This document shows, one piece after another, positions 4,956 to 5,998 of a stretch of DNA of 5,998 bases. The DNA is taken from positions 1-5,998 of the forward strand of contig JBFXDW010000108.1 of NCBI GenBank assembly GCA_050180745.1. Reading direction: 5' to 3'. The first letter of the stretch is position 1; each line of letters begins with the position of its first letter. Made by a program: the position numbers and the translations under genes. This DNA is from JBFXDW01 sp050180745 (lineage in GTDB: Bacteria; Pseudomonadota; Alphaproteobacteria; UBA9219). Below the pieces are notes generated by a model. It had not been told where the DNA came from. It searched no databases and saw only the letters and a list, made by a program, of their open reading frames with translations.

Positions 4956-5965
4956 TGCCTGTATTAAAAAATCGTATTGAAGAAAATCCTAAAGGGATAC
5001 GTACCATTGGTAATCGCTTGATGGATGAAAAGGATAGAGCCGTTCAATCACGAACGACACGGTGTAACTCGTTGACCTGTGGGCACCGCGCCTGTCAGGG
5101 CTGTGGTGAGGCTTTGGGCGCGCGCTCGGTGGTTGATGCAGCTTACGAAGCTGTGGGCGGCAATTTGATCGTTGTGAATGCGACCGGCTGTTTGGAAGTA
5201 TTCAGTACGCCTTATCCTGAATCAGCGTGGCAAGTCGCATGGGGCCATTCTTTGTTTGGAAACGCGCCTGCTGTGGCAACAGGCGTTGCGGCAGCGATGA
5301 AAATCAAGAATCGTCCAGAGGTTCGTATCTTGGCGCAAGGTGGGGATGGAAGTACCACGGATATTGGCTTTGGCTGCTTGTCGGGCATGTTTGAGCGTAA
5401 CGATGACGTGCTTTATGTCTGCTATGACAATCAGGCTTATATGAATACAGGCGTGCAGCGTTCAAGCGCAACGCCTCCCGCGGCGCGGACGGCAACGACT
5501 CCTTCTGTGGGCGATGATCCTGGGAATGTGTTTGGTACAGGTAAAAACCTGCCTAAAATCGCGATGGCGCATGGCATTCCTTATGTGGCTACGGCAACGA
5601 TTTCCGATATGCGTGATCTTGAAGCCAAGGTTAAAAAGGCGATGAGCTTCCATGGGGCGCGTTATATCCATGTGCTGGTTCCGTGTCCTTTGGGATGGGG
5701 GACGGTGCCTAACCAAACGCTGAATCTGTCTCGTCTTGCTGTGCGCTCTGGGGTGTTTCCTCTTTTTGAGGCTGAGAACGGCGTGGTAACAGGGACAACT
5801 AAGATCAAAGATCATGTGCCTGTTGAAGAATATTTTAAGTTGCAAAAACGCTTTGCTCACTTGTTTAAGGGAGGCAAGCAAAATGCGGCTAAGCTGGCGC
5901 AGCTGCAAGCAATTGCCGATGCTAACATTAAAACTTATGACCTTCTTGCTGACGAGGAAATATAA
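4955..5965 (+). CDS. porB: Pyruvate/2-oxoacid:ferredoxin oxidoreductase, beta subunit
   Basis: Beta subunit (336 residues), binding the thiamine diphosphate pyrophosphate through Mg2+ and the proximal [4Fe-4S] cluster. Likely cluster ligands are C47 and C50 in HRACQGCGEALGAR, C79 in NATGCLEVFS and C244 in VPCPLGWG. The cofactor motif is GGDGS (129-133) with the downstream DNQAYMNTG (158-166). The ATG overlaps the porA stop by one base (TAATG), and GGAGGG (4942-4947) stands 7 bases upstream, fixing the start. About 40 residues precede the first cluster motif, longer than the short lead-in of typical archaeal PorB. Together with PorG and PorA it forms the catalytic core. Confidence 0.93.
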   Translation: MPVLKNRIEENPKGIRTIGNRLMDEKDRAVQSRTTRCNSLTCGHRACQGCGEALGARSVVDAAYEAVGGNLIVVNATGCLEVFSTPYPESAWQVAWGHSLFGNAPAVATGVAAAMKIKNRPEVRILAQGGDGSTTDIGFGCLSGMFERNDDVLYVCYDNQAYMNTGVQRSSATPPAARTATTPSVGDDPGNVFGTGKNLPKIAMAHGIPYVATATISDMRDLEAKVKKAMSFHGARYIHVLVPCPLGWGTVPNQTLNLSRLAVRSGVFPLFEAENGVVTGTTKIKDHVPVEEYFKLQKRFAHLFKGGKQNAAKLAQLQAIADANIKTYDLLADEEI

Positions 5966-5998
5966 ATGAAACCCTTTGCCTCTGTTGTAGATCCTGGA
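5966..5998 (+). CDS. Start of next operon gene, cut by window edge; possibly POR delta (ferredoxin-type) subunit
   Basis: ATG 5966 immediately follows the porB stop (TATAAATG), with GAGGA (5954-5958) about 8 bases upstream. Only 11 codons are visible: MKPFASVVDPG. Delta subunits of this enzyme often start with a short segment ending in a PG-S/T pattern before their two [4Fe-4S] motifs, and delta is the only core subunit not otherwise seen here, so that identity is plausible. Eleven residues cannot establish it; another ferredoxin-linked oxidoreductase is possible. Confidence 0.5.
   Translation, partial: MKPFASVVDPG

Noticed and set aside
1..5998. CRISPR array, tRNA, rRNA or transposase
   Set aside because: No regularly spaced direct repeats, cloverleaf-like sequence, rRNA segment or transposase coding was seen on either strand.

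Overview
The window holds a complete diversity-generating retroelement (DGR) followed by the start of a 2-oxoacid:ferredoxin oxidoreductase operon. All genes are on the + strand. The gene set (split gamma/alpha/beta POR subunits, a secreted DUF1566/Lcl-type variable protein, an Avd four-helix protein and a DGR reverse transcriptase) and the moderate GC suggest an anaerobic or microaerophilic bacterium, perhaps a pseudomonadote. No marker here fixes the taxon, so that is inference.

DGR, about 1-2918. The target gene (84-938) encodes a Cys-rich, probably exported protein whose last ~38 codons are the variable repeat (VR, 823-940). A 130-nt gap with a very stable GAA-loop hairpin (1026-1040) leads to avd (1069-1410). 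A 223-nt non-coding spacer follows, then the template repeat (TR, 1634-1751), then the reverse transcriptase (1788-2918). VR and TR align without gaps. Over the 112-nt core (823-934 against 1634-1745) there are 12 differences, all at TR adenines (12 of 41 A changed, 0 of 71 other bases). That is the signature of adenine-specific mutagenic retrohoming, and it points to recent activity.

The less expected part is the RNA around the TR. A perfect 13-bp inverted repeat (1397-1409 with 1438-1450) straddles the avd stop codon. A second perfect 13-bp repeat (1458-1470 with 1751-1763) has one arm in the upstream spacer and the other exactly at the 3' end of the TR, so it closes a 280-nt domain containing the whole template. 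Smaller nested stems lie inside. This outlines a template RNA whose structured scaffold is mostly upstream of the TR, with only about 36 nt between TR and rt. The flanking-stem layout recalls retron a1/a2 repeats.

Metabolic operon, 3088 to the right edge. porG, porA and porB (gamma, alpha, beta) are tightly coupled (7-nt overlap, 1-nt overlap) with strong Shine-Dalgarno sites. A further gene begins one base after porB and is cut off after 11 codons; it may be the delta/ferredoxin subunit. The enzyme would oxidatively decarboxylate pyruvate or a related 2-oxoacid to the acyl-CoA and reduce ferredoxin. Nothing links it functionally to the DGR; the two abut across 169 bp that probably holds the por promoter.
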